Assembly (NCBI GenBank): GCA_032207245.1 | Contig: CM063500.1 | Span: 21,056,944-21,120,943, forward strand | Length of the DNA: 64,000 bases | Direction: 5' to 3' | Origin: Pardosa pseudoannulata | Lineage: Eukaryota > Arthropoda > Arachnida > Araneae > Lycosidae | In this document: piece by piece, positions 25,776 through 37,046 of the stretch | Layout: each line of letters starts with the position of its first letter | Position numbering within the stretch: position 1 is the stretch's first letter | The notes under the pieces: generated by a model | What the model was told of the DNA's origin: nothing | The model's input: the letters and a program-made list of their open reading frames with translations, nothing else | The model's database searches: none | Translations under genes and position numbers: made by a program

Positions 25776-25958
25776 TGAAGATATCTCGTGAAGGTTTCCG
25801 TTGGATGATTTTTTATGATTTTAAGAAACGAATCACTCAACAAAAATGCATAGAATCGCTACGTGAAACTTTCGGTAGTGAAGCATCATCAGAATAGACA
25901 GTTTATAATTGGCTTGAAGAATTTCGTTGTGTTTATACATCAGTCAGACAGGAATAGA
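25776..25958 (+). pseudogene. Mariner transposase, N-terminal fragment
   Basis: The plus-strand frame from an ATG at 25776 reads FRWMIFYDFKKRITQQKC, TFGSEASS, an in-frame TAG, then TVYNWLEEFRC and a second stop. This is the paired-like helix-turn-helix N-terminus of mariner transposases, which recruits the protein to the TIRs. The DDE catalytic domain is absent and no TIRs are visible, so this is a truncated fossil. The family is recognised from the FYDFK...TVYNW..EF pattern. Confidence 0.88.
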
Positions 25959-26671
25959 TAAAATCTCTTTATCTCTATATATCGGGATTTAGTGATGTAC
26001 TAGTTCTCCATCACACTATTGTAGAATGAAAATTTTCATAGAATTTAAGAAACAGATCTGTTAGTGTTAGGCATATTTTGTACCGTAGATTTTAGAGTGA
26101 ATATTTCTAGATTCCACTTGAAAGCCTTGACAAATAAATTAAATCAATACTTAAAAGGAAGTTACGTAAGCCTATAGCTCTAACTTGTTCAAATAACTTA
26201 TTTAGCTGTAGATCTTCATAACAGGAAATGCTTTATTCCTTTACTATTACTCTAAATGAAATTTGGAGTCTCAGGTTAGGTTTTATAAGAAATTTTACAC
26301 ACTGTATTTTTTCCATTGTATTCATATCATAAATCATCTTTATATACTTTTATGAAAGGGCTTTTAATATATAGTTTTTGATAAGACACATTAGTACATT
26401 ACGAAGTAATAAGAAAAGTTAGCAATTGTTAGTGTGATATCTCCGGCATCAGTTTTGATTGACGAACACATTCATAGTCAAAGCTTTTGGTAAATTTTAT
26501 TCAAGGTTGTGCAAACATATTTGTCATTTAAAGAATATACTTAATATTAATCGGTCGAGCTATCAAAAAGATTAATTATTATATAGCAATTATTTTGAAA
26601 GGATTTTGTTGCTCAGCAACATTTGATGTGTTTTAATGTGTTAAGATAATATATATATATTTTTCGAAATA

Positions 26672-28189
26672 CACTCATGTCCATAAATTAAGGATAATGA
26701 AGTTCAGGCAATGAAAGAGACAAAAGCAAAACAAATTTGACTTATTTGTAAAGTCTATTTATTAAACAAAAGGTAAAGAGCAAAAGAGATGCTATATGTT
26801 TGACATAATTAATAAAAATTGCGATTTTTACTTCCTGGAGCAAATTTCAAAAAAGAACCTATTTACAGAAAACAGTGTAACATGATTAGTATGATGGTTA
26901 ATACGGAGTATGTCTCCCGGACGATGCAATATAAGCGTTACAACGCTTATGCATGCTGAGTATCAGATTATCAATCTGATCTTGGGGAAAATTACACCAC
27001 TCATCAAGCAATGGCCTCCGAAATTCCGATAGAAAGTTGGGAGAGGGTTGACGGGCTGCAATTCGTCGGCCAAGCATGTCCCACACATGCTCTATTGGAT
27101 TCATGTTCGGTGAGTATGCTGGCCAATCCATACGGGTGATATCCTCCGATTGAAGGCATTCGTCTACAATGTTTGCACGGTGATCTCGGGCGTTGTCATC
27201 CATATACAGAAATTCAGGACCCATGGCACCCCGAAACAACCGTACATATTGTTCCAGAATGACATCCCGATAGATGTTGCCTGTCATCGTTACATTCTGA
27301 ACATGCAGATCAGTTCTGGAACCAAGAATAATTCCTCACCAAAGAGCCATCCTGCACCACCGTAACGGTGTCGTTCAATGGTGTTCTCTTGGTGGTAACG
27401 GGAACCTGGCGCTCTCCATATGAAAGTCCGGTGAGAATCAGAATGTAAACTGAACCTGGACTCGTCGGAAAACATCACACAAGACCACTGTTGGGGTGTC
27501 CACAATGCATGCTCTCTAGCCCAGCATAATCGCAGGCGACAGTGAGTTGCGGTATGGGGAACACATCTGACAGTCATATAGACCAATACTGCCGAGCATA
27601 TAGACCAATGTTCTCTAAGCGTCTGTACACAGTCTGCCTTGAAACTGTCGTACCGGTAGCTGAAGAGAGCTGACGAGACAGGTCTGATGCTGTGCTCCGT
27701 CTGTTTCTTTTGGCAGTAACTGCCAAATACAGGTCATCATTCGGCGTAGTAACTCGGGGGCGACTTGTGCTGTAACATCTACTCACATTAACATCATGTT
27801 TGAATCGTTGCCAAAGACTGGAGATGACACTCTGAGCGATTCCAAGTTCTTCGGATACTTCCAGCTGGGTACGTCCACATTCCAGTCGTTCGATAATTCT
27901 ACCACGTAAAAAATCACCCAAATGCTTCCTTTGTGCCATAACTATGCGGTTATTGCACTGAAAGGCTTTTAAAGAGCTTGTGAACAATTTTACTTCTTTG
28001 CTACCATTCCTTATATACCCTTTTCATACACTCTCGTCATTGTGACGTAATGTCCGAGCCATCTGGTGGTTTCCTGCAATTTTCATATTCTTCTTCATGA
28101 TGTGTATGATAATTCTACAGGTGAAATTTTTATTTTAGAGCTTAATTTCTGTGTGATTCTAAATTATCCTTAATTTATGGACATGAGTG
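26672..28189 (-). mobile_element. Tc1-like DNA transposon, nearly complete
   Basis: A 1,518-bp element between TA dinucleotides (26670-26671 and 28190-28191). The terminal 28 bases, beginning acactcatgtccataaatt, form a perfect inverted repeat (26671-26698 with 28163-28190), counting the TA-derived A. The perfect TIRs suggest fairly recent arrival, although the transposase is broken. It sits inside the distal part of the Gr3 unit. The homologous unit of Gr2 (around 17870-17910) lacks it. Confidence 0.95.
26898..27939 (-). pseudogene. Tc1 transposase, disrupted
   Basis: The likely start is the Met at 27939 (MAQRKHLGDFLRG). The N-terminal segment has the helix-turn-helix RIIERLECGRTQLEVSEEL and a second helix-turn-helix ending RRLENIGLYAR. 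A frameshift near 27580 moves to the frame containing the first catalytic D in FSDESRF. A second frameshift near 27350, followed by a TGA in the expected W-G position, leads to the last segment. That segment has the second D (YMDDNARDH) and the catalytic E in NPIEHVWD, with 34 residues between them (DD34E, the Tc1 class). It ends at 26898. The cut-and-paste enzyme cannot be made as written, but all three acidic residues survive. Confidence 0.92.
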
Positions 28190-28446
28190 TAAAATAAATC
28201 AACATATGTACAGGGTTAGCAAGAAAAATGTTCCCCACTTCTGAGGACTCTAAAATACGTTCTGTTGGTCCAAATGATATACATTGGAATTACAGATAGT
28301 TCAGATAATGCGATGGACATCTATTACATAAAAAGTTTAGTACAAATGTTCGCCTATAGGTGTTGCTGTAGCACATATGGTATTTATCTTTATTTATTTA
28401 AGTCAGGCATTAGTTTCTTGTATGCACATCATACCTTCGTTGTAAT

Positions 28447-28615
28447 GTTTGGTTTGGAGAGCTATGGTGTACAGTTTTGCTCATGATTGCTAATGTGACC
28501 GGGACCTACAGTTTAAAGCCGATTTCGAATGGCTACGATCATCCATGCCAGCAACAGAATTTGAACCCGCAAACTCCGGTTACGAAAAGCAGCCCTCACT
28601 AATTTGTCTGTCGTT
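28447..28615 (-). mobile_element. tRNA-derived SINE family 1, copy inside a DNA transposon
   Basis: Matches the copy at 2557-2729 through gtttggtttggag, cattgctaatg-like sequence, gaccgggacctacag, ttaaagccgattt, ggctacg and the B-box region aatttgaaccc. The head is altered (ctccggttacgaaaagcagc). It is inserted in the DNA-transposon relic at 28211-29182. The TSD is not clear. Confidence 0.87.
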
Positions 28616-28637
28616 AAGACCTCTGTTGCAAGAAAAA

Positions 28638-28938
28638 GCGTTGTTGGTAAAACTGTTTTACCAGAAACACCAGAACTCCGTTGCAATTTTAAAAGAATTC
28701 CATCGTATGGAGCAGGTAAGAAGAACTCAAATATATGCACTTGCATTACGCAAGATGATCGTTCACCATATATCACCCCTAGTGAATTTTAGTTGTGGGG
28801 TATCCCGAAGGACAAGCTCTACTTTGGAATGCCAGCACTTGTGCCGTGTATGCAGGACATCATTCGATGCCATGTTTTTGATATTCCGGCAGACTCATTT
28901 CAGTCAGCTGTGGAAAATATCGTTCTGGGTTTATAGCA
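28638..28938 (+). pseudogene. Transposase remnant of the IS630-type element
   Basis: Two fragments survive. The first, about 28638-28763, reads LLVKLFYQKHQNSVAILKEF then RTQIYALALRKMI, an N-terminal helix-turn-helix of the type found in abundant arthropod transposases. The second, 28796-28938 in another frame, reads WGIPKDKLYFGMPAL followed by QDIIRCHV, the W-G-x-x-K-x-x-(V/L)-Y region near the C-terminus. The catalytic core between them is missing. The exact family is not determined. Confidence 0.72.
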
Positions 28939-29424
28939 TATTGTTAAATATGATGAGGGACATTTTAGCACTTTTAATATTATTTAGCATTTATAAAGCA
29001 TATTAAATGACTTTTATGCTCCACAGCGCCACCTACAGGCCAAATTTTCTACAAAAAGTTTTTATGTTTTAAATGTCAAACGTATCATTCGAATTATATG
29101 TAATTCCATTTGTATCGCATTTAGACCAATAGAAAGTATTATAGAATCTTTTGAAGTGGGGACTTATTTATTGCTAAACTCATACTTCAATATACTCAAA
29201 ATGTATTAGTAAATATGGAGAATGCGCAGTAAAATCGTTGATCGAACTTTTTTCCCCAAGCACTAGGCTTAGGTATATTATATCTAAATTAAGAAAATAC
29301 TTGAAAATATAACAATTGTTATTTCTATTCCCGGACCATTTGCCTTTAAAGACTTTATAGCAATACCAAGTCGCATTATTTCTTAGCCATCTTATTATTG
29401 GATCACTTATAAATTGTTAACATT

Positions 29425-29668
29425 ACTCCCTAGGGACAACACAATGTGTGTCCTCGTAACTTAGGATCAGGTACCAAAGAGAAGATCTCCGGGATTCGTC
29501 TGTCACCTTCAGAGGTATCAGTTGAGAAGTTGGAAGAAATTATTAACACGAATCTATTTTATGTGCGTCAGCCACCTTTAATGCTTACGGTGGATGTTTG
29601 GCCGGTTCGAAGCTTGAACTCTTAACTCTCTGGTTATGAAATTAAGGCCGACTGAGCTACCTCGGATC
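29425..29668 (-). mobile_element. tRNA-derived SINE family 2, minus-strand copy
   Basis: The minus strand starts with a tRNA-like head ccgaggtagctcagtcgg (A box) whose anticodon-like loop reads ttcataa, followed by a B-box-like gagttcaagc. The body shares attaaaggtg, a tccaacttctcaa-like block and ttacgaggacacac with the plus-strand copy at 50838-51195. A functional tRNA is unlikely because the acceptor arms do not pair and the body continues. The left boundary is approximate. Confidence 0.78.
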
Positions 29669-29916
29669 CATGTTTGAAATAAGAGAAGTATTCATTGAAA
29701 TAAAGTTAAGTTTTTTAAAAATTTTAAAGTGTTATAAAATTATGTTTGTCGCATTTCAAACATTTTTTACTTTATTCTTTACTTTAACTATTTAACTTCC
29801 AAATTAACACATTTTTGAATTTTTCCTTCGAATCGATAGATATGGGTAGAAATGCACAAATTAAGTGTATTTTAAAAGCATTTTGAAATTTTTTAACTGC
29901 AACCATGTTTTTTAAG
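29669..29916. other. AT-rich spacer before the piggyBac relic
   Basis: No feature beyond the candidate TTAA at 29912-29915 that would be the piggyBac target site. Confidence 0.4.
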
Positions 29917-30165
29917 CCGTCTTTCTGTGATGACGCTGGGCGTTTGAATGTAAAAATGTAAACATTTTAAAATTGATTATTTTACATAAAATAGCTTTAA
30001 TGTATAAATCAAGTAATAGGCAAAATAACTTTAAAAATTAAAATTTACTTTTATACATAAAAGAAAACTTTCTATTTTCCATTTTTAAAGTGGAATTTTT
30101 CTATGAAAAAGAGGAAAACATTGGATATATAATGTTGCATTGCATTTCGTACAATATGTTCTAGC

Positions 30166-30904
30166 CAGGGCTTCGAACCGTAATTTTTTTTGTTCCGGTT
30201 CAACTAAAAAATTAATATCGGTTCAGTTCCGGTTTTCGCTCCGCCAAAAATAACTGTTTTCGTTTCAGTTCCAAATGAATAATTTCATTTTATGTATATT
30301 CTTATTTGTACTAAAAATATAATTCTGTCATAAACAAAAAATGTAATTCTATCAAAATTTAGAAGATTTTATTCTTTTTTTAATTGGTACACTATGTGAA
30401 TTGATACAAACAGCAGGTACGATAAGAGCGGCGAGCATTGGCATTGTTATCCATTATCAAAATCGCATTTGACAACTAGGTACATGATTACCCACATTCG
30501 TCGTTTGACTCTCACATCGTGCACTTGGCCTTGCAATAATTATGTAAAAAATATATTATTTATTTAACATATGAAAATTGCCTCTAATTATTAATATATC
30601 TTCTAACGTGGTTTCACTGAGATTACTTCTGTTGTCTCGGAGAATAAATTTCAAACCTGAAAACGCTCTTTCAACAAATATCAAAATAGGAAATCGAGAA
30701 GCAGTATACATGTAATGATAATTATAAAGTTGACGTTAAATTAGAAAATATTGATAAGTTGGTAACAGTAACAAAATGACTGAAAGATATATCGAACCGA
30801 AATAAACCGATATTTTTTTCGGTTCAGTTCCGGTTTTCGTTCCGACCAAAATAACGGTTTTTTCCGGTTTTCGGTTTTCGGTTCAGTTCCGGTTCGAAGC
30901 CCTG
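30166..30904 (-). mobile_element. hAT element inserted in the piggyBac relic
   Basis: A perfect 15-bp TIR, cagggcttcgaaccg, lies at both ends and a perfect 8-bp TSD, gttctagc, at 30158-30165 and 30905-30912. Both are diagnostic for the hAT superfamily. Subterminal regions carry repeated cggttcagttccggttttcg units on both sides. At only 739 bp it is non-autonomous but keeps the end of a transposase gene. Confidence 0.95.
30546..30712 (-). pseudogene. hAT transposase C-terminal dimerisation domain fragment
   Basis: The minus strand encodes ASRFPILIFVERAFSGLKF, ILRDNRSNLSETTLEDILII and then MLNK and a stop. This is the hATC dimerisation motif (normally S-E-R-x-F-S...R..L) seen at the C-terminus of hAT transposases, with V in place of the usual S before ER. 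The rest of the gene has been deleted from the element. Confidence 0.85.
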
Positions 30905-31609
30905 GTTCTAGCGTTTGAAGAACAGTTATCATATCGGCAACGTCTTAATTTTTCCCTCTTGCCAATACTGAATGCTGTCGAATTTTACGTCAGGAAGCAC
31001 ATGGGATCTGGTTGTTACCTGCCATTGTGTTGGTCTTCCTGGCATTGCTTTTGAATCGGCTCCCTTTTCAAATAGGTTACTGCAATATATCTTCTAAAAT
31101 CTTTGATTGGCATCGACTTAGAACCATGGATGTTTTTATAAATGACACAGCCATTTACAACAGCTATATCTATCATACTGGTAATAAGGCAAAAGTGCCA
31201 TTTCTTTCCTCGTATGGCAATAGAAAGTTTCTCAAGAAGCCAATCATTCAGGTAGGCACCTCCCAGAAATGAGGTATAGGAACTTATGACACGAGGTTGA
31301 ATTACTTTCACCGTTTCTAATGTATCTGCAACGTCTGATACAACAGGAGTACCCAAATTATCATCATCAAATTGTTCTTCATACGTTAGATCATCGACAT
31401 CAAGAGGCATTGCTATAATACCTGCCTCTATTTCTTTAGAAAAAAGATAAACAGCTGCATCTTCTAAGGTTTTAAATATCTTATTTTAACTCATTTTTAA
31501 TTTTTCTACATAGAATATCTGCAAAAAAATGTGGAAAACACTAGAGAAAAAAATTTGAATACTGAATACGAATTATAGCCAAACACCCAGCGTCCTCAAA
31601 CGATGACGG

Positions 31610-33123
31610 ACAACTTTTCCTGATTACTACGGACACATTAACATTTCTAAATAATAATAAACATTCTAATGGCAACACATGGACTTTCTAGATTACATTT
31701 ATACCAAATTGAAAGAACTTATCTCATAAATAATTTGCCAAACCGCACTATACAAAATGTGTGGTGTGATTATCAAACAAGCGGGAAATTCTACTGCATC
31801 GTTCCCGCAAGTTTTTTTTTTACTTTCTTCCAAAGAAATATCATATCTGATACTATATAGTGCTTCCATCTATCAGAACTACTGGTAAATAAAAGAATAT
31901 TTTTTCACTTAATAAAGAGAAATGCGGTTTTTTACAGCACCGTCATATGAGGATACTAGTCTGTAATGGGTTAAGGAAAGAATTTTAATTATCCGAAAAT
32001 TCAACTTCAAGATTTTGATTGATCGTCACGATCTAATCCTTCTTCAGTCTAAAAATATCATTTTAGGTGTTAAGTTGAAGACCGAGGCCAGCCGCACGTA
32101 TAAGTGGAGTCTCCTTGAGGAATTGCAAATTTTAATGAAAACAAATTTCTCCTGCTGAATCTTCTTTATTTTAAATATGAATAAAGGTGAAACTGAACAA
32201 TAGCAGTGATATTTATGCTATTATCCCAAAAGGACAATACTTACGTGACGATCTGCTCAACACGGTGTCTATGTATAAAAGAAAATGGTGAGAAAACTGA
32301 CACAAATGTGAATTATCACATAACAATTATTTTGAAAGGATTTTGTAGCACAACATCTTATTTGGCTTCAAGTATTTTAAAGATAATTATATATGTTTTT
32401 ATTTATTTGTTTATTCAATATGAGTTAGGGCTAAAAAAATTCAAAGCTAGTAAAGATTATCTGCTCCTAAACTGTCGGTCCAATTCTAAAATAAATTGGT
32501 ATAAATATGCTTTATAACACAGCAAAAACTGTGTTATTTAAAACGTTCGAAATTCACACCTTCACCCGAGTGTTAAATGTCATTATTTTAAGCCCTATTT
32601 TCCCCGATTACGAGCAGGTGATTAAATTTATCATTTTATCACATAATAAATAGGTAAAATAGCATTTATTTTCTAGCACTGTGACGTCATTACTTTAACC
32701 ATCTCATTTAATCATTTATATATATAGATTATTTAAATATCATCTGTATTATTTCCATACTTTTTATCAGTGTACTTAGATAATATAATAAATGTAAAAA
32801 TTTTTTATATTTATCTTAAATAATATATTAGGTACATATGGGATAATTTTAAAGTTAATCATCGATTATTTTTTGTTTCAAAATAATTCTCAGTCAAAGA
32901 ACAGACAATTTTTTTTCCTGCTTAAAAAGGTACTTTACAATTCTGGAATATTAAATGTTTTACTGATCCCGTCATATGACGGTCTATACGCTAATCAGGT
33001 TTTATAAAAGATGAAATCTTAGAATTGAAATTTATTGTAGATGCTAATTTGTTAGTGAATAGTAGCGTAAAATCCTTTATTGTTTGTGGAATATAAACTG
33101 AATAAAAATTTTTCATTCTAAAT
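31610..33123. other. Non-coding stretch with a distal receptor-unit fragment
   Basis: The portion 32290-32440 (gtgaattatcacataacaat, ttttgaaaggattttgtagc, aaagataattatat) matches 48840-48930, 26570-26660 and 17800-17870, the distal end of the Gr2/Gr3/Gr6 unit. No gene is supported in the rest. Confidence 0.5.
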
Positions 33124-33585
33124 TTTAAAAGTTATTTAATTGCAAAAATAAAGTAAAAAGTGAAGCAGTTAAGTCCTTTGTTTTATTTCCATTACACAGT
33201 GATTATGCATACATTTTTTTTCTTTTGCTAATGGACATGTTTTGACGTTAAGAAAAAGAAAAGAAAGTTATTAATTTCTAAATAGGTTTGACACAGTGAC
33301 AGCTAGAGAAAGAAAATATCTTTATTCTATGAGATTATATTTCTTTGTAAATATTCTTATATTATCAGATTAGATATGTCAATACTATTATATTAGATAT
33401 CTTTGAAATTTTATAAAATCATATTTATAAATTTATTATTTGTAAGTCTTTTTTATTCAGTAAACAAAAAGTGCTTTTTAACAAAGATAAGTGTTCCTTA
33501 AAGTAAAAAGATCTCATCTAAGTTACCACAAAATTATTTCTTATAGTAGTTTCACATATCCTCATAGATGTTTCCATATTTATGC

Positions 33586-34800
33586 GTTCTAGATACAATA
33601 AGCGACAGATAAAAACCAGAGGGTTTGGGGATCGGACGAGTTGTTTTTCGGTTTTTTCAGAAGACAAACTCAGTTTCTACTTACTACAGAGAAGACAACA
33701 AGTAGAGGTAGCCAGCTATTTGCAAATAGTGATTAAATCTTTGTCCGTAGAGGTACATTTTGGGTTCTAGATACAATTAATGAATGAGATGTAATCCAGG
33801 TGGTTCCGGGAGCTTTTTCGGCTATTCCAAAAGACCATCTCAGTTTCTGCTTACTGTAGAGAAGACGACAAGGAAAGACAGCAAGCTGTTTGCAGATAGG
33901 GATTAAATTTTTGTCTGTAGAGGTACATTTTGTGTCCTAGATAAAATGAATGAGATGTAATCCAGTTGGATACGATGGCAGACTGTTTGCTTTTTCGGCT
34001 ATTTCAGAAAACAAATTCAGTTTCTCCTTACTACAGAGAAGACAACTAGGATTGACAGCAAGATATTTGCAAATAGTGATTAAATTTTTGTCCGTAGAGA
34101 TATATTTTGGGTTCTGGATACAATGAATTACTGAGATGTAATCCAGTTGGTTACGGGAGCAGATGGCTTGCTTGTTCGGCTATTCCAGAGACAAAATAAG
34201 TTTTTACGTACTATAGAATATATACAGCAAGGAAAGACAACAGGTTATTTGCAAATAGGGATTAAATCTTTGTCCATAAATGTATACCAGAGTATGAAAA
34301 ATTAAGCAATAATAAAAATACATTCAAACTACTTCAAAGTTGGTTAGTTTGGAGCGTAACAGTGTACTTACTACACGAGGGATAATGATACCTGGAACTA
34401 CTTGAAGCCGGTTCCAAACGGCTACGAACATATATGAGATAGTCCAGAGCGTTTCTTGAGCAGACGGCTTGTTTTTTCAACTATTTCAAAAGACAATTTG
34501 GTGTCTACTTACTATAGAAAAGGCAACAAGGAGAGACAGCATACCAGTTGCAAATATTCATTAAACATTTGTCCGTAAAGGTACAACGAGAATAGTAGAT
34601 CGCAGATACTATATATATATATCGATACTAGATATAATATATACTTGTGAATACTAAATACAAAAAGCGACTGATATATAATCCAGAGAGTTACAGGAGC
34701 AATCGGTTTGCTTTCCGAATAGGATAGAATTCGATTTGTAAATAGTTATTAAATATTTGTCCATGGATTCCCGGTAGCGACAGTCTATTAATAATAAAGC
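33586..34800. repeat. ~175-bp tandem units interrupted by a SINE
   Basis: Units start at gttctagatacaat 33586 and 33764, gtcctagataaaat about 33937, gttctggatacaat about 34110 and diverged ones near 34430 and 34655. Each has gtaatccag, ggctattcc, agacaaactcagttt(c/t), cttactacagagaag, gcaaatag and gattaaatctttgtccgtag. A SINE (34341-34437) splits the array. Copy B has fewer units. Confidence 0.85.
34341..34437 (-). mobile_element. SINE family 1, truncated copy (duplication A)
   Basis: Body only: tggttagtttggagcg, cacgagggataatga, cctggaactacttgaagcc and aaacggctacgaaca. The tRNA head is missing. The orthologous copy at 54183-54283 has the same truncation and flanks, so insertion and truncation predate the segmental duplication. 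Confidence 0.85.
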
Positions 34801-34833
34801 AATAATAAAAAAGATACGCAGGATTTTTTAAAG

Positions 34834-34920
34834 TTGATTGGCTTGGAGAATTAAGATCGAATTTCTGAAGTGGTATTCGAATTCATAAACTACAGTACCA
34901 AAGTACAGCAAGCTGTTTCA
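34834..34920 (-). mobile_element. SINE family 1, internally deleted copy (duplication A)
   Basis: Retains the ends: ttggcttggagaat at the left, and tattcgaattc plus aactacagtaccaaagtaca from the head region. The middle of the body is gone. Its orthologue is at 55044-55139. Confidence 0.65.
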
Positions 34921-34925
34921 CGGAG

Positions 34926-35507
34926 AAAGTTTATAAACAGCAACATTGACAGATGGCTCTTATTGGAGGCACTTTCTTCTTGACTTCTCACCAAATATTT
35001 GAGAAAAGGGAATATAATTGGTAGTTCTATTTGGTGTTAAATACATTTTTTTTACAAATTTGTAAATGCGCTATGATTTGAAAACGAATATTGACGAAAA
35101 ACACACAAAATGTATTTATCGCCATGTAAATGGGAAACAATTTCAAAACAAAATATACATTAGCGACTCTAGGATTTCTGAAATCTCAGGTTAGTTATCA
35201 CTCAAATGGGAAGTAACTGTCATTCGAATAATTATAAGTACAAATGACTGAAAGAGCTTTGAGACGAAACAATGATTTAGAGAAGTTGTGACTAAATTTT
35301 TTGGGAAGTGATTTATATTTTGTTATTTTTTATTTTAATATTAACTCTTGCTCACAAAGTCAATGCCATTCTTAGAAATGGAATGGGAAAGAGGGTGTGG
35401 CAAAAATGGTATCAATAATTGGAAAAATAAACGAAAATTTGTTAATAGAAGAACTTGACAGTTGACCCTTTTACTTTTTCCTTTTTCAGAAAATAAGTCA
35501 GCATCTA

Positions 35508-35562
<55 letters not shown>

Positions 35563-37046
35563 TTTTTTTTCTATATAAATTCGGTATTACATATTTATAT
35601 TTTCATTTTTCATATTTTAGACTACCTCTTCTCTCTTTTGATATACATAAAAAGAAGAGTTTATAAAAATCTATGCTGAAGTCAGTTTAAAAGACTTTGT
35701 GGTCTTTATTTGACCCACGGGTCGTACATTTACTTTCACTGATATAGCAAAATGCTTCAGGTAGAGTCTAGATATATTCTATAAGCTGTTTTAAGCAGAA
35801 ACAGTGATTCTGTAAAGATTCTTAATCTTATGCAATGAAGTTTTGTCAACAAAAAAAATAATTTTGAAATTACGGTTTCACTGAGAGGAAAGCTTCGAGT
35901 AATGTAATCTGTTGCTCTTTAACACAGGAAATAAGTTTATAAATAAACAGTTCATATATTACATTTCAGTACCAGAATTCATATGTGTGACAATTACTAC
36001 TGAAGCAGATGTGTGTTGTCATTTAAAATTGACAATATGTCTTGATATTTAAAAAAAACTTAATAATATCACTGTATACAAAACTTAATACTAAAAAAAT
36101 GTTTATCTTGTAATTTTTTGCAATTTAGTATCTTTTCATTGAAGCTTAATAAGTTTTGAATAAATCCATTTTTTTATTACTAAAATGTTGGAATTTTCTG
36201 ATATAAAACTATTTTATTTTCAAATAATAGAAAGAAATTTGAATTTCAACAATGATATAAATAGTCATCCATAGTATTACATTTCTCACTATTAAATTAA
36301 GGTTATTTTAAAAAAAAATAGTGTAAGTACGTGTAAAATTTATCTTCAATTTTATAAACATTTGTGCCTAAAGAAATGAACAAACAATAGAATCTTGATC
36401 TTCATTACATTTTGAACTCAAAGCTCCTGTTCTTTCTCTACTATGTAACATACAAGTAAATAAACTCAATAGTGCTCAAGTAAATAAACACATTTATTAT
36501 AAAACTAGCATAATACCTTGAATATATTTTTGTCTTTTTTCCACATACTTTACGGTAAAACTGACGATGAATTAGCTATATAAAGTCCCTAAACAGAGAT
36601 GCTATTTGTGGAATATTTACTTATAAAGAACTTGTAATCAATCTGAAAATATTAGAAAAGACAACATGGAACAGTTTCTCCTTTACTGTCACAATCTAAT
36701 ACCTTCAAGTGTAGCGTCGAATTTTCGGGTAATGAGGAAATTTCTGACAGCTTTTTGGACATAAATATCGTACTAAGGAACTGTAAGTGGGCTTGTTGTT
36801 GGAATCTTTTATTGTATAATATACAATTACAAAGTGAATGAAAGACCACGATGTCGCTGTTTTATTCGGAAATACATAATTACAACTTACAAAAAGATTT
36901 TTTAAAGGATATGCACTTCTTCCAGATGAAGAATCATAAGCGAAATTTAGTTTAGATAATCGGTTAGGCTTTAAAGATGCAAACAATGGTAATTTTTCAA
37001 TGGTGCAGTAGTAATATACCCTTCTTTATGGTAATTTCAAGTGTTT
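34926..37046. other. Non-coding 3' flank of Gr4 with a (TA)n tract
   Basis: A (ta)n microsatellite spans 35511-35558. The remainder aligns with 55140-56940. The open frames at 36652-36986 have counterparts in copy B that are not conserved as proteins, so I do not call them genes. Confidence 0.6.

Larger units (their letters stand above)
28211..29182 (+). mobile_element. IS630/Tc1-mariner-type transposon relic with internal deletion
   Basis: Imperfect TIRs: the left end is cagggttagcaagaaaaatg then ttccccacttc, and the inverted right end is tgagtttagcaataaataa then gtccccacttc. TA flanks both sides (28209-28210, 29183-29184). The element begins 21 bp from the Tc1 element. A SINE (28447-28615) is inserted in it. 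After the right end the receptor-unit sequence resumes (ggagaatgcgcagtaaaat matches gaatacgcagtaaaat at 17915). Confidence 0.85.
30064..31493 (-). pseudogene. piggyBac transposase, internally deleted and interrupted
   Basis: The minus-strand frame (31410 to 31015, extending upstream to about 31493 past a stop) starts with an acidic N-terminal region, MPLDVDDLTYEEQ and FDDDNLGTPVVSDVA, as in PGBD proteins. It jumps to the C-terminal part, FLGGAYLND, SIAIRGKKWHF and HGSKSMPIKDFRR. The core with the first two catalytic aspartates is deleted, and the GGVDxxD motif reads GGAYLND. After a frameshift the cysteine-rich domain begins (RCRYDNCSSNA, near 30915-30950). It is split by the hAT element and resumes at about 30158 as RTYCTKCNATLYIQC, ending CFPLFHRKIPL and a stop. 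It cannot be active. Confidence 0.85.
29917..31609 (-). mobile_element. piggyBac-like transposon relic
   Basis: Diverged terminal inverted repeats: the left reads ccgtctttctgtgatgacgc then tgggcgtttg, and the inverted right reads ccgtcatcgtttgaggacgc then tgggtgtttg. TTAA precedes the left end at 29912-29915. The right flank has the decayed ttgt. The element holds an internally deleted transposase and a 739-bp hAT insertion (30166-30904). Confidence 0.8.

Noticed and set aside
29590..29668. A tRNA-Met gene
   Set aside because: The acceptor stem does not pair and the downstream body matches the SINE at 50838-51195.
30741..30932. Open frame of 63 codons rich in PKTENRKK
   Set aside because: It is a reading of the hAT subterminal repeat units, not a gene.
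36652..36986. Additional receptor exon 3' of Gr4
   Set aside because: Gr4 and Gr5 already end in a complete C-terminus, and the frame is not preserved as protein in the duplicate at about 56550-56880.
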